A stretch of DNA of 58,871 nucleotides from positions 1 through 58,871 of the forward strand of contig JAHKAM010000053.1 of NCBI GenBank assembly GCA_018826515.1, read 5' to 3'. Made by a program: the position numbers and the translations under genes. The DNA is from Alphaproteobacteria bacterium. GTDB taxonomy: Bacteria > Pseudomonadota > Alphaproteobacteria > Caulobacterales > Caulobacteraceae. Shown here in pieces: positions 27,047-36,441 of this stretch. The stretch's first letter is position 1; each line of letters begins with the position of its first letter. The notes beneath the pieces are model-generated. The model had not been told where the DNA came from. It did no database searches and saw only the letters and a program-made list of their open reading frames with translations.

Positions 27047-27184
27047 TCGCGCCCTCCAAGGTCCGGACTACGCCAAATTCTGAAAGGATTGGTTGCTGCC
27101 CGTGGTGACCCCGCACGTGTTCGAGGTTATGGAACGGGCGAACCGGTCGCGCGTTTGATGGCCGTTCCGGGGGAGACGCCGCCA

Positions 27185-27442
27185 ATGAAACGCCTGATCG
27201 CCATTTTGACCCTGTCGACCGCCTTCGGCGTCGCCGCCTGCGACGATTCGAGCGATTATGACTCCGACGTCGCGGAGGCCCCGATGGAGGCCCCGATGGC
27301 GCCCGCCGCCGAGGACGCCGGCGCGCCCGTCGCTGACCCGAATGCGGTCAGTCCGCCGCCCGTCGCCCCGACCACCCTGCCCCCTGAAAAACGATCCTCT
27401 GAAGAATCGGTCCAGCCAGAGAGCGAAACCCTCTTCTATTGA
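27185..27442 (+). CDS. Small acidic lipoprotein
   Basis: An 85-residue product from ATG 27185, preceded by GGGGGAGA. The signal peptide ends at lipobox VAAC (Cys19), followed by an acidic Asp/Ser stretch and a Pro/Ala-rich tail with repeated EAPMEAPMAPA. The compact low-complexity composition gives no domain match. It lies 75 bp before tamA on the same strand and may be cotranscribed. Function unknown. Confidence 0.68.
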   Translation: MKRLIAILTLSTAFGVAACDDSSDYDSDVAEAPMEAPMAPAAEDAGAPVADPNAVSPPPVAPTTLPPEKRSSEESVQPESETLFY

Positions 27443-27516
27443 TCCGGCCGGCGCCCTATCGGCGCCACAGCGGGATGCGACGGCCGCGATGTCCGCCGAC
27501 TGACGAAGGTTCCAGT

Positions 27517-29307
27517 TTGACTCCACGGCCCGCCCTGTTTCTTCTCAGCACGGCGGGCGTCCTGTTGCTGGCCTCCGCGGCGACCGCCGACCCGCGCGCC
27601 GGGATTCGCGGAGAGATGGATGCGGAGTTGCGCGCGCAACTCATCCGGGCCGTCGGAGAGGTCGATGACGCCCCCGCAAACCGGTTCGAGGCCCGACGCC
27701 GGGCCCGCGGCGCCATGGAGGCGGCCGAGGCCCTGCTACGATCCGAAGGCTACTATCAGCCCGTGCTCGAGGACATCGTCGAGGGTGAGGAAACGCCGGT
27801 CGCGATCGTCGATGTGACCCCGGGCCGCCGGTTCGAGCTTTCCGGGATCCAGGTTCTCTGGGCCGACCCCTCGCCGGACGCCGAGACCGGGACCGATGTT
27901 CGGGACGAAATCGGTCTCAGCCCGGGCGACCCCGGTCGCGCCGCCGACATCATTTCGGCCGAGGGCCGGATCGTCGCCGGCCTGACCCGCAGGGGCTATG
28001 CGGACGCGGCGGCCCAGCCGCGCCGCGTCGTCGTCGACCACGCGACCTTCACCGTCCAGCCCAATTTCCGCATCGCCGCCGGGCGTCTGGTCAGGCTGGA
28101 CGGCGTCCGTCTCGAGACCCGCGGCCCCACCAATCCGGCCTGGGTGGCCGGCCTCGCGCCGTGGACGGACGGCGAGATCTACGACCCCGAGGATGTGGCC
28201 GAGCTGGAGCGCCGGCTGCTGGAGACCGGCGTCTATGACGGCGTCGGGGTGGCCCTCGCCCCCACCGACCAGACCAATGACGCCGGCAACCGCCCCGTCA
28301 TCGTCACCCTGACCGACCGGCCGCGCCGCATCCTGGAGGCCGGAGCGACCTTCTCGACCGCCGAGGGGTCTGGCGTGGATTTGATCTGGACCTGGCACAA
28401 CCGGTTCGGGCGCGCCGACACCCTGGTCTGGCAGGCCCGCGCCGCCGACGTCGACAGCCGGCTGGGGGCGGCTCTCAGCCTGCCGCACTGGCGCCGGCCC
28501 GGCGAGACGCTGAGACTGTCGGCCGCCGTGCTGAACGAGGACACCGACGCCTATCGCCGAACGGCCACCGCCCTGTCCGCGGACCTGCAACAGCGCCTCG
28601 GCAAGACCTCATACATCAGCTACGGCGTCGGGCTGGACGCGGGTCGGTACGACGAGAACCGCTTCGACCCCGTCACCCGCCTGCCGATCAATTTCGACCG
28701 CGATCTCGTGGTCCTCACCGGCCGCGGCAGCGCCTATCTGGACCGCTCGAACGACCCGCTGGATCCCACGACCGGATGGCGCCTCACCGCCTCGGCCCAG
28801 CCCACCGCGGTGACCGGCGACGATACCGTGCTGTTCCTGCGCACCGAGGCCCAGGCGACGGCCTATCTGCCGCTGCAGGACGGAGCGAAGACCGTGCTGG
28901 CGGGCCGGGTGCGGATCGGTTCGATCTTCGGCGGCGAGGAGCTGACCGTGCCGTCCGACCGCCTGTTCTATTCGGGCGGCGGCGGCTCGGTGCGCGGCTT
29001 CGAATACCAGGGCGTTGGACCCCGTCTGCCCGACAACACGCCGCGCGGCGGCCTGAGCCTGTTCGAGACCTCCATCGAGGTGCGGCGCGACGTCTGGCGC
29101 AATTTTCAGGCCGTGGCCTTCGTGGACGCCGGCGCGATCGGTTTCCAGGAGACGCCCAACTTCAACAACCTGCGCTACGGCGCCGGGGTCGGGGTGCGCT
29201 ACAAACTGCCCTTCGGGCCGATCCGCGCGGATATCGCCGTGCCGCTCGACCGCCGTGAGGGCGACGCCGACTTCCAGATCTACATCAGCATCGGCCAGGC
29301 GTTTTGA
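27517..29307 (+). CDS. tamA: Autotransporter assembly factor TamA (BamA-like outer membrane barrel)
   Basis: A 596-residue outer membrane protein: a signal peptide (FLLSTAGVLLLASAATA), POTRA domains over about residues 60-250 (FELSGIQVL and RLVRLDGVRLETRGPT), and a 16-strand barrel ending in QAF. The loop motif YSGGGGSVRGFEYQGVGPR contains the VRGF signature of the Omp85 superfamily. TamA with TamB spans the periplasm and helps insert outer membrane proteins. The start is TTG 27517, with GAAGG upstream; a longer frame from 27439 is less signal-like. Its stop overlaps the TTG of tamB by four bases. Confidence 0.92.
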   Translation: MTPRPALFLLSTAGVLLLASAATADPRAGIRGEMDAELRAQLIRAVGEVDDAPANRFEARRRARGAMEAAEALLRSEGYYQPVLEDIVEGEETPVAIVDVTPGRRFELSGIQVLWADPSPDAETGTDVRDEIGLSPGDPGRAADIISAEGRIVAGLTRRGYADAAAQPRRVVVDHATFTVQPNFRIAAGRLVRLDGVRLETRGPTNPAWVAGLAPWTDGEIYDPEDVAELERRLLETGVYDGVGVALAPTDQTNDAGNRPVIVTLTDRPRRILEAGATFSTAEGSGVDLIWTWHNRFGRADTLVWQARAADVDSRLGAALSLPHWRRPGETLRLSAAVLNEDTDAYRRTATALSADLQQRLGKTSYISYGVGLDAGRYDENRFDPVTRLPINFDRDLVVLTGRGSAYLDRSNDPLDPTTGWRLTASAQPTAVTGDDTVLFLRTEAQATAYLPLQDGAKTVLAGRVRIGSIFGGEELTVPSDRLFYSGGGGSVRGFEYQGVGPRLPDNTPRGGLSLFETSIEVRRDVWRNFQAVAFVDAGAIGFQETPNFNNLRYGAGVGVRYKLPFGPIRADIAVPLDRREGDADFQIYISIGQAF

Positions 29308-32300
29308 CCGACGCGCCGCTCCCGGAAAAGACGCCTGACACGCCCGCCGAAACGGCGAAGAAGAAGCGCACGCGGCTGCAGGCCCTGGCCTTCTTCGGCG
29401 GCCTGACCGCGGCGATCCTGGCGGCGCTGGTGCTCGTCGTCGCCGTCGGCGGGCGGATGTATCTGCTCTCGGACTCCGGCCGGGGTCTGGTGACCAGTTT
29501 CGTGGCCGGCAAGAAGATCGGCCGCTATGGCCGGATCAACGTCGAGGGGGTCCGCGGCGACCTGTTCGACGACTTCACCATCGATCGGGTCACGGTCACG
29601 GACGCGAGCGGCGTCTGGCTCGAGGCGCGCAAGGTGCGGGTCAATTGGGACTGGTGGCCCCTGATAGGGCGCACGTTCCACGCCACCGAGGTCGAGGCCG
29701 AGGTCATCCGCCTGATCCGCCGCCCCGAGGTCGAACCGTCGACCGAACCGCCGGGCCCGCAACCGCTTTCGATCGATATCGACCGGTTCTCGGCCGACGT
29801 GGAGCTGCTGGAGGGCTTCAGCCAGGAATACGGGCGCTGGCGCCTTTCGGGCGAGGCCGATGTGCCGCGCAAGGGTCCGAAGACGGCCATCGTCAACGCG
29901 ACCAGCAACAGCCGGCCGGGCGACTATCTCCGGCTCAGGGCGACGGTCGGCGACGCCCTTTCGGACCTGCGTCTGAACCTGCGGGCCAATGAGGCCGACG
30001 GCGGCCCCCTGGCCGGGGCCCTGGGCTATTCGCCGGACCAGCCCTTCGCCGCCACCGCGGTGGTCAATGGCCAGGTCATCGACGCGGTGGTTCGCACCGG
30101 AACCTTCGTGCCGCTGGTCATCAAGGGCCGGTACGGACCGCAACGGACCCGGATTTCCGGCTTTGCGGACTTCTCCGGCTCGGAGCTGCTGGCCCCCTTC
30201 GCCCGAAGGATCGGCCGCACCGCGCGGTTCGGCCTCGCCACCTCGACGGACAGCGACGGCGACGGGCGGATCGGGGTCGGCTGGCGGCTGATGGCCGAGA
30301 ACCTCGACTCCAGCGCCAGCGGGGAAATCAACCTCTCGGACCAGAGCAGTCCGGACGGGATTACGGTGGATGTCTCCACCCGCTCCCTGACACGGCTGGT
30401 GGGACAGGATGCGGGCGGGCCGGCCGCCTATCGCGGCGTCTTCCGCGGCGATGCGGCGCGATGGCGTCTGGACGGTTCGGTCGATCTGATCGCCGCCGAG
30501 GTCGCCAGCTACCGGGTGCAGCGCATTCGCGGGCCGCTGAACATCGCCATGAACCGCGGCCGGGTGGATGTCGACGGCGACATCCGCGCCGCGGGCGGCT
30601 CCAGCGCGGGCATCGTCGGCGGCCTGCTGGGCGCCGCGCCGCGGATCTCGTTCGAGGCGGCGCGTCAGGCCGACGGCGCGATCCTGCTGGAGCGGCTGAA
30701 TGTAACCGGACAGGCCCTCACCGTGAGCGGCTCCGGCGGGCGCAATCTCACCGGAGCGCTCGGCTTCCGGGGCCGCGCCGAGATCACCGACGCCGGCCGG
30801 CTGCGCAGCGGCGCGCGCGGCCGGTTCGGCGGACCCGTCTCGGCCTCGACGACCGGCGTCGGCGCGCCGTGGCGGCTGACCTTCGACGGGCGCGGCCGTG
30901 ATCTGGCCATCGGCATGGAGGAACTGGACCGGCTGCTGGGCGCGACTCCGCGGCTGCAACTGACCGGCGCGCTGGACGACGGGCGGATCGCCGTCGAGCA
31001 GGCCCAGCTGACCGGCGCCAAGGGGTCCGCGGGAGCCCGGGGCCTGATCGAAAGCGACGGCCGGCTGCGCCTGGCGCTGAACTGGAACGCCGAGGGACCG
31101 TTCGGGATCGGCCCGGTCGCCATCGACGGCGCCATGACCGGCCAGGGCGCGCTCACCGGCACCCTCGCCCAGCCGCGCGCCGACCTCACCGCCGCCTTCG
31201 GGCAGGTCACGGCCGGGGCCCTGGCCCTGACGGACGTCGAGATGGTTCTCAGCTTCCGCCGCGGCGCCGACGCCTCCGACGGGCGCATCGCGGTGACGGC
31301 GGCATCCAACTACGGACCGGCCCGGGCCAGTGGAAACTTCTTCCTCGGCGGCGACCGCATCCGGCTGACCGACGTCGACCTGAACGCCGGAGGCGTCGCC
31401 GCCCAGGGGGCAATCGCCCTGTCGAACAATGTCCCGTCCAGCGCCGACCTGACCTTCACCGCCCGCCCGGGCGCCTTCCTCGCGTCCGGCACGGCCGACG
31501 GCCGGGTCCGGCTGACCGACGGCGCGGGCGCCGAGACGGCCATTCTCGCCGTCACCGGGCGCAATGTGCGGCTGGCCGGCTCGACCTGGGTCGTGCGCAG
31601 CCTGGACCTGAACGGCCGGGGCACGCTGGACCGCCTGCCCTTCACCCTGACCGCCGACGTGGGCGGGGCGACGCCGGTCTCCTTCGACGGAACCGGGATC
31701 TATTCCCGCACCGGACCGTCGCAGTCGATCGTGCTGGAAGGCGGCGGACGGGTGCGCGAGATCGCCTTCACCACCCGCAATCCCGCCGTCATCGCCCTGT
31801 CCGGGGACGGACGCGTCGCCCGCGTGGATCTCGGCATCGGCGGCGGCGTGCTGCTGGGAGAACTGCGTCAGGATTCCCGCGCCGCCATCATCGAGGCCAA
31901 TCTGACCAGCGTCGACCTCGGCTCGCTGATGGAGGACATGCGCGGCCGCGTCACCGGCCGGGTTTCGCTCCGCGGCGCCGGGGACGATCTGTCCGGCTCG
32001 GCCAATGTCACCTTCGACGACATTCGCAGCGTCGATGCGCCCCGCGGCATCGCGGTCGACGGGACGATGAACGCCCTGCTGGTCAACAACACCCTGCGCA
32101 TCCAGGCCAACGCCGCCGACGGCGACGCGGTCCGGGCGGTCGCGGACATCACCCTGCCGGTCGAGGCCTCGGCCGCGCCCCTGCGCCTGGCCATTGTCCG
32201 GACCCGCGACATGTCGGGCGAAGTCTCGATCCAGGGCCAGATCCAGCCGATCTGGGACCTGCTGGCCGGCGGCGAGCGGTCGCTGTCGGGGCAGATCGAC

Positions 32301-33527
32301 GCCCGCGCCACCCTCGCCGGATCCCTCGCCGAGCCGCGTCTCAACGGACGCCTGGACCTGCAGCAGGGTCGGTTCCGCGACAGCGCCACCGGCGTCCGCC
32401 TCGAGAACATCACCCTGTCCAGCCGGTTCGACGACGCGACCGGTTTGGTCGAGGCCTTCAGCGCGGTCGACGGCGACGGGGGCTCGGTCAGCGGCAGCGG
32501 TCGCATCGGCCTGACCCAGGGCTCGGGCTCCAGCTTCCAGCTGCTGCTCAACCGCTTCCGCATCATCGACAATGACATCGCCGAGGCGACCGCCTCCGGC
32601 CCCGTCACCGTGACCCGCGGCGAGGACGGCAACATCACCCTGCGCGGCCGGATGGACATCGACGAGGCGCGGATCGAGGCCAATCCGCCCGGCTCGACCG
32701 GCATCGTCCGCATGGATGTGATCGAGATCAACCGCCCCGGCGGCGACATCCCGGAAGAAGAGCAGAACCAGCAGCGCGGGCTCCAGATCGGGCTCGACAT
32801 CACCCTCGACTCGCCCGGCGGCGACGTCCGCGTGGTCGGTCGCGGCCTGAACGTCGAGATGAACGTCAATGCCCGCGTCACCGGTACCATCGCCAAGCCG
32901 GTGCTGACCGGCACGGCGCGGGTGGTGCGCGGCGACTATGATTTCGCCGGCAAGCGGTTCGTGTTCGACGAGCGCGGCACGGTCAGCCTGTCCACCGATC
33001 CCGACCAGATCCGTCTGAACCTGACGGCGACGCGCGAGGATCCCGCCCTGACCGCGACCATCCGCGTCACCGGCACGGCCAGTCGTCCCGAAATCGCCCT
33101 GACCTCGACCCCGGCCCTGCCGCAGGACGAGATCCTGTCGCAGGTCCTGTTCGGACGGTCCGCCTCCCAGCTGTCCGGCTTCGAGGCGGCCCAGCTGGCC
33201 GCGGGCGTGGCGGCGCTGGCCGGCGGCGGCGGCTTCGATGTGATCGGTAATCTGAGGGAGCTGGCCGGTCTGGACCGGCTGTCGTTCGGCGGCGAGGCCT
33301 CGGGCCTGACCGTCGCCGGCGGCCGGTACATCACCGATGACGTCTATCTGGAGATCATCGGCGGCGGCGAGAACGGGGCGACGGTCAATGTCGAGTGGCA
33401 GGTGCGCCGGAACCTGACGGTCAGTTCCAAATTCGGCGGCCAGGGCGAGGCCAGCCTGTCGATCCGCTGGCGCCGTCAGTCACGCCAGCCGGGCGTCGAT
33501 CGCGAGGACCGACGCCCGAACCGGTGA
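29304..33527 (+). CDS. tamB: Translocation and assembly module subunit TamB
   Basis: The 1407-residue product has one N-terminal inner membrane anchor (about residues 27-49), then some 1200 residues of beta-rich AsmA/TamB-type repeats forming a hydrophobic groove, and a C-terminal DUF490 domain with GTARVVRGDYDFAGKRFVFDERGTV and SQVLFGRSASQLSG. TamB-type proteins carry lipids or nascent barrel proteins across the periplasm, paired with TamA at the outer membrane. The start is TTG 29304 inside the tamA stop, so the genes are coupled. No break is visible over 4.2 kb. Confidence 0.93.
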   Translation: MTDAPLPEKTPDTPAETAKKKRTRLQALAFFGGLTAAILAALVLVVAVGGRMYLLSDSGRGLVTSFVAGKKIGRYGRINVEGVRGDLFDDFTIDRVTVTDASGVWLEARKVRVNWDWWPLIGRTFHATEVEAEVIRLIRRPEVEPSTEPPGPQPLSIDIDRFSADVELLEGFSQEYGRWRLSGEADVPRKGPKTAIVNATSNSRPGDYLRLRATVGDALSDLRLNLRANEADGGPLAGALGYSPDQPFAATAVVNGQVIDAVVRTGTFVPLVIKGRYGPQRTRISGFADFSGSELLAPFARRIGRTARFGLATSTDSDGDGRIGVGWRLMAENLDSSASGEINLSDQSSPDGITVDVSTRSLTRLVGQDAGGPAAYRGVFRGDAARWRLDGSVDLIAAEVASYRVQRIRGPLNIAMNRGRVDVDGDIRAAGGSSAGIVGGLLGAAPRISFEAARQADGAILLERLNVTGQALTVSGSGGRNLTGALGFRGRAEITDAGRLRSGARGRFGGPVSASTTGVGAPWRLTFDGRGRDLAIGMEELDRLLGATPRLQLTGALDDGRIAVEQAQLTGAKGSAGARGLIESDGRLRLALNWNAEGPFGIGPVAIDGAMTGQGALTGTLAQPRADLTAAFGQVTAGALALTDVEMVLSFRRGADASDGRIAVTAASNYGPARASGNFFLGGDRIRLTDVDLNAGGVAAQGAIALSNNVPSSADLTFTARPGAFLASGTADGRVRLTDGAGAETAILAVTGRNVRLAGSTWVVRSLDLNGRGTLDRLPFTLTADVGGATPVSFDGTGIYSRTGPSQSIVLEGGGRVREIAFTTRNPAVIALSGDGRVARVDLGIGGGVLLGELRQDSRAAIIEANLTSVDLGSLMEDMRGRVTGRVSLRGAGDDLSGSANVTFDDIRSVDAPRGIAVDGTMNALLVNNTLRIQANAADGDAVRAVADITLPVEASAAPLRLAIVRTRDMSGEVSIQGQIQPIWDLLAGGERSLSGQIDARATLAGSLAEPRLNGRLDLQQGRFRDSATGVRLENITLSSRFDDATGLVEAFSAVDGDGGSVSGSGRIGLTQGSGSSFQLLLNRFRIIDNDIAEATASGPVTVTRGEDGNITLRGRMDIDEARIEANPPGSTGIVRMDVIEINRPGGDIPEEEQNQQRGLQIGLDITLDSPGGDVRVVGRGLNVEMNVNARVTGTIAKPVLTGTARVVRGDYDFAGKRFVFDERGTVSLSTDPDQIRLNLTATREDPALTATIRVTGTASRPEIALTSTPALPQDEILSQVLFGRSASQLSGFEAAQLAAGVAALAGGGGFDVIGNLRELAGLDRLSFGGEASGLTVAGGRYITDDVYLEIIGGGENGATVNVEWQVRRNLTVSSKFGGQGEASLSIRWRRQSRQPGVDREDRRPNR

Positions 33528-33533
33528 TCCGCC

Positions 33534-34061
33534 TTACTGGGCGGCGGCCATCCGCAGCTTGTCGAGCATGCGCGCGCCACGGATGCCCGCGATGTGCAGG
33601 ATCAGTTCAATCACCATCACAACGATCCCGCCCCAGGTCAGCCAAACGGGGTTGCTGAAGGCAGCGGCGTTTTCCGGCTGACCGATACCCAGGGCCGCCA
33701 TGAGGCCCGTGATGAGACCGAACGCCACCAGAATGGCGAAGATGATCGGAATAACGATGTTGGGCTTGAACCACTGGACCAGGCCGATGATCAACTGGAT
33801 CACGATCAGCCCGACTGACAGCCCGATCAGACCCTGGGTCATCATGCCGGCCATTCCCGCGGCTTCCGGACTTTGGGCGGATGCTTCAGCAATCGCCGCA
33901 TCCATCAGGGCCTGGCCTGCCGTCATCAGATACACGATCCCGACAATGCCCCACGCCACGCCCAGGAAGATCGCCAGCGCGCTGGCCCGGGCGGCGGAGA
34001 TCGCCTCCGCCTCGGTCGTGATCGGCGCGGCCGGGTTGGACGCCTTGATCCAGTCAGTCAT
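33534..34061 (-). CDS. Four-helix inner membrane protein, unknown function
   Basis: A 175-residue membrane protein with helices at about 28-50, 70-95, 102-122 and 136-158 and an acidic Met-rich loop between the first two. The start MTDWIK at 34061 has GGGAGGA just upstream. No family signature is recognised. It is convergent with tamB six bases away and divergent from the arginine-degradation operon, with 109 bp between their starts. No function is assigned. Confidence 0.68.
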   Translation of the reverse strand: MTDWIKASNPAAPITTEAEAISAARASALAIFLGVAWGIVGIVYLMTAGQALMDAAIAEASAQSPEAAGMAGMMTQGLIGLSVGLIVIQLIIGLVQWFKPNIVIPIIFAILVAFGLITGLMAALGIGQPENAAAFSNPVWLTWGGIVVMVIELILHIAGIRGARMLDKLRMAAAQ

Positions 34062-34170
34062 ATCGGTAGTTCCTCCCATGAAGATGGGCGGAGCCTAGCT
34101 CGCTCCCGCAACGGGCGAAAGCCACCCCTCGCCTTCACCTTTCGGGCCCGGACCGCTAGGGTCCGGCCGC

Positions 34171-35421
34171 ATGCGGATTCTGCCCCCTGACCAGATCGTG
34201 CTCGACCATGTCGCGGCGCGCGAGACCGCCATCGTCGGACGTGCGGTCGACTGGGCGAACATCAACTCGGGCAGCCGGAATGCCGACGGGCTGGCGCGGG
34301 TCCTCGCCCTGCTCGAGGCCGAGGCCCGCCGTCTGCCTGCCGACGTGGTGCGCATCCCCACCCGGGCCTCGACCACGATCGGCGACGACGGCGCGGTGCG
34401 GACCGAGGCCCATGCCGACGCCCTGAAAATCACGGCGCGACCCGACGCTCCCATCCAGGTCGTCCTGACCGGCCACTACGACACCGTCTTCCCGGCGGAC
34501 AGCGACTTCCAGACCGTCACGACCCGCGCCGACGGCGCCCTGAACGGCCCCGGGATCGCCGACATGAAGGGCGGGATCAGCGTGCTGCTGGCGGCGCTGG
34601 AGGCGTTCGAGACCCACCCGGACCGTCATCGTGTCGGCTGGACCGTGCTGCTGTCGCCCGACGAGGAGATCGGCTCTCCCGCCTCCGCCCCCCTGCTGGC
34701 CGAGCTCGGCGCCCGCGGCCACATCGGCCTGACCTATGAGCCGGCCCTGGCCGACGGCACCCTGGCCGGGGCCCGCAAGGGCAGCGGCAACTACCACCTG
34801 ATCGTCCGCGGCAAGGCCGCCCACGCCGGCCGCGCCTTTCACGAGGGCGCCAACGCCGTCGCCGGCGCCGCCATCATCGCCGCCCGCCTGCACGCCCTCA
34901 ACGGCCAGCGCGAGGACGTCACGGTCAGTGTCGCGAAGATCAGCGGCGGCGGGGCCCTGAACGTGGTCGCCGACAACGCCGTGGTCCGCTTCAACGTCCG
35001 CGTCCCCGACGCCCAGGCCTCCGCCTGGATCTCGGAGACGGTGCAGCAGATCGCCGCCGAACCCCCCTTCCCCGGCCTGACCCTGGACCTGCACGGCGGC
35101 ATGACCCGCGCGCCCAAGCCGATGGACGCCAGCCAGACCGCCCTGTTCGAGGCCGTGCGCCGGACCGGCGACCTGCTCGGCCAGACCATCGCCTGGAAGC
35201 CGTCGGGCGGCGTCTGCGAGGGCAACAATCTCCACGCCGCCGGCCTGCCCAATATCGATACCCTCGGCGTCCTCGGCGGCGACATCCATTCGGACCAGGA
35301 GTTCGCCTGGCCCGCCAGCTTCGTCGAACGGGCGCAGCTCAGCGCCCTGATCCTGTGCAAGATCGCCTCGGCCGAGATCGATGCGCTGAAACTCAAAGCC
35401 CTGCGTCTGGAGACGATCTAA
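34171..35421 (+). CDS. M20 family metallohydrolase at the head of the ast operon
   Basis: The 416-residue enzyme has the M20 co-catalytic zinc ligands: GHYDTVFP (His and Asp), GIADMKGG (Asp), LSPDEEIGS (Glu-Glu) and GGDIHSDQE (His). M20 proteins hydrolyse acylated amino acids (ArgE, DapE, carboxypeptidase G2 types). It is four bases from astA and followed by astD and astB. No astE (succinylglutamate desuccinylase, an unrelated family) is present, and DapE shows that M20 enzymes can remove succinyl groups, so this one may do the last step of the pathway. That is inference. Confidence 0.85.
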   Translation: MRILPPDQIVLDHVAARETAIVGRAVDWANINSGSRNADGLARVLALLEAEARRLPADVVRIPTRASTTIGDDGAVRTEAHADALKITARPDAPIQVVLTGHYDTVFPADSDFQTVTTRADGALNGPGIADMKGGISVLLAALEAFETHPDRHRVGWTVLLSPDEEIGSPASAPLLAELGARGHIGLTYEPALADGTLAGARKGSGNYHLIVRGKAAHAGRAFHEGANAVAGAAIIAARLHALNGQREDVTVSVAKISGGGALNVVADNAVVRFNVRVPDAQASAWISETVQQIAAEPPFPGLTLDLHGGMTRAPKPMDASQTALFEAVRRTGDLLGQTIAWKPSGGVCEGNNLHAAGLPNIDTLGVLGGDIHSDQEFAWPASFVERAQLSALILCKIASAEIDALKLKALRLETI

Positions 35422-35425
35422 CCCC

Positions 35426-36433
35426 ATGCTCGTCGTCCGACCCGCCGGCCCCGCCGATCTCGACTTCCTGCTGGAGCTGGCCATCCTGTCCGGCCCCGGC
35501 TTCACCAGCCTGCCCGAGGATCCGGACCAGCTGGCGGAACGGCTGGATGTCAGCCGCGACAGCTTCGCCGGCCGGCTTGAGCCGCAGCAGCGCTGGTACA
35601 CCCTGATGCTGGAAGAGAGCGACACGGGCGATGTCGACGGCGTCGGCTCGGTCAAGGCGGCCGTAGGCCTGAACCGGCCCTTCTTCTCCTTCCGGCTGGT
35701 CAACAACACCCAGTCCTCGCCCTCGGTCGACGTCAAGCTGGACCACCAGACGCTGGTCCTGGTCAATGAATGCACGGGCTGGTCCGAGGTCGGCTCGCTG
35801 TTCCTCAAGGCCGACCGCCGCAAGGGCGGGGCCGGGCGGCTGCTCAGCCAGTCGCGCTACATGCTGATCGGGGCCGAGCCGGCCCTGTTCAACGAGAATG
35901 TCCTGGCCGAGCTGCGCGGCGTCTTCACCCCCGACGGGGCCTGCCCGTTCTGGGATCATGTGGCGCACAAATTCTTCCCCATGGATTTCGACGACGCCGA
36001 CCGCATGACCGGCTCGACCGACAAGCAGTTCATCCTCGACCTGTCGCCGCGCCACCCCATCTATGTCGAGCTGCTGCCCGAGCCCGCGCGCGCGGTGATC
36101 GGCAAGGTCCATCCACAGGGGGTGCCGGCCATGGCCCTGCTGGAGAGCGAGGGCTTCCGCCCGAACGGGCTGGTCGACATCTTCGACGGCGGCCCCACCG
36201 TCTCCTGCGGCCGCGACAACATCCGCACGGTGCGCGACGCCCGCCGCCTGACCGCGCGCATCGTCGACGAGGTCGAGGCCGAACTGCCGGCCCTCGTCTC
36301 GACCGACAGCGTGGCGGCCTTCCGCGCCGTCCGTCAGAAGGTCGCCGTCGACGGCGAGGCGGTCGCGTTGAATCGCGAGACCGCCGACGCCCTGAAGGTC
36401 CGGGCCGGCGACACGGTGCGGGTAAAGGCCTGA
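35426..36433 (+). CDS. astA: Arginine N-succinyltransferase AstA
   Basis: The 335-residue product has the AstA order of blocks: MLVVRPAGPADLDFLLELA, SRYMLIGAEPALFNENVLAELRG, CPFWDHVAHKFFPMDF, ADRMTGSTDKQFI and GRDNIRTVRDAR. It transfers succinyl from succinyl-CoA to arginine, the committed step of the arginine succinyltransferase (AST) catabolic route. It lies four bases after the M20 hydrolase gene and eight before astD. One AstA polypeptide is encoded, so any heteromer of the AruF/AruG kind is absent here. Confidence 0.95.
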   Translation: MLVVRPAGPADLDFLLELAILSGPGFTSLPEDPDQLAERLDVSRDSFAGRLEPQQRWYTLMLEESDTGDVDGVGSVKAAVGLNRPFFSFRLVNNTQSSPSVDVKLDHQTLVLVNECTGWSEVGSLFLKADRRKGGAGRLLSQSRYMLIGAEPALFNENVLAELRGVFTPDGACPFWDHVAHKFFPMDFDDADRMTGSTDKQFILDLSPRHPIYVELLPEPARAVIGKVHPQGVPAMALLESEGFRPNGLVDIFDGGPTVSCGRDNIRTVRDARRLTARIVDEVEAELPALVSTDSVAAFRAVRQKVAVDGEAVALNRETADALKVRAGDTVRVKA

Positions 36434-36441
36434 CTTCCCAC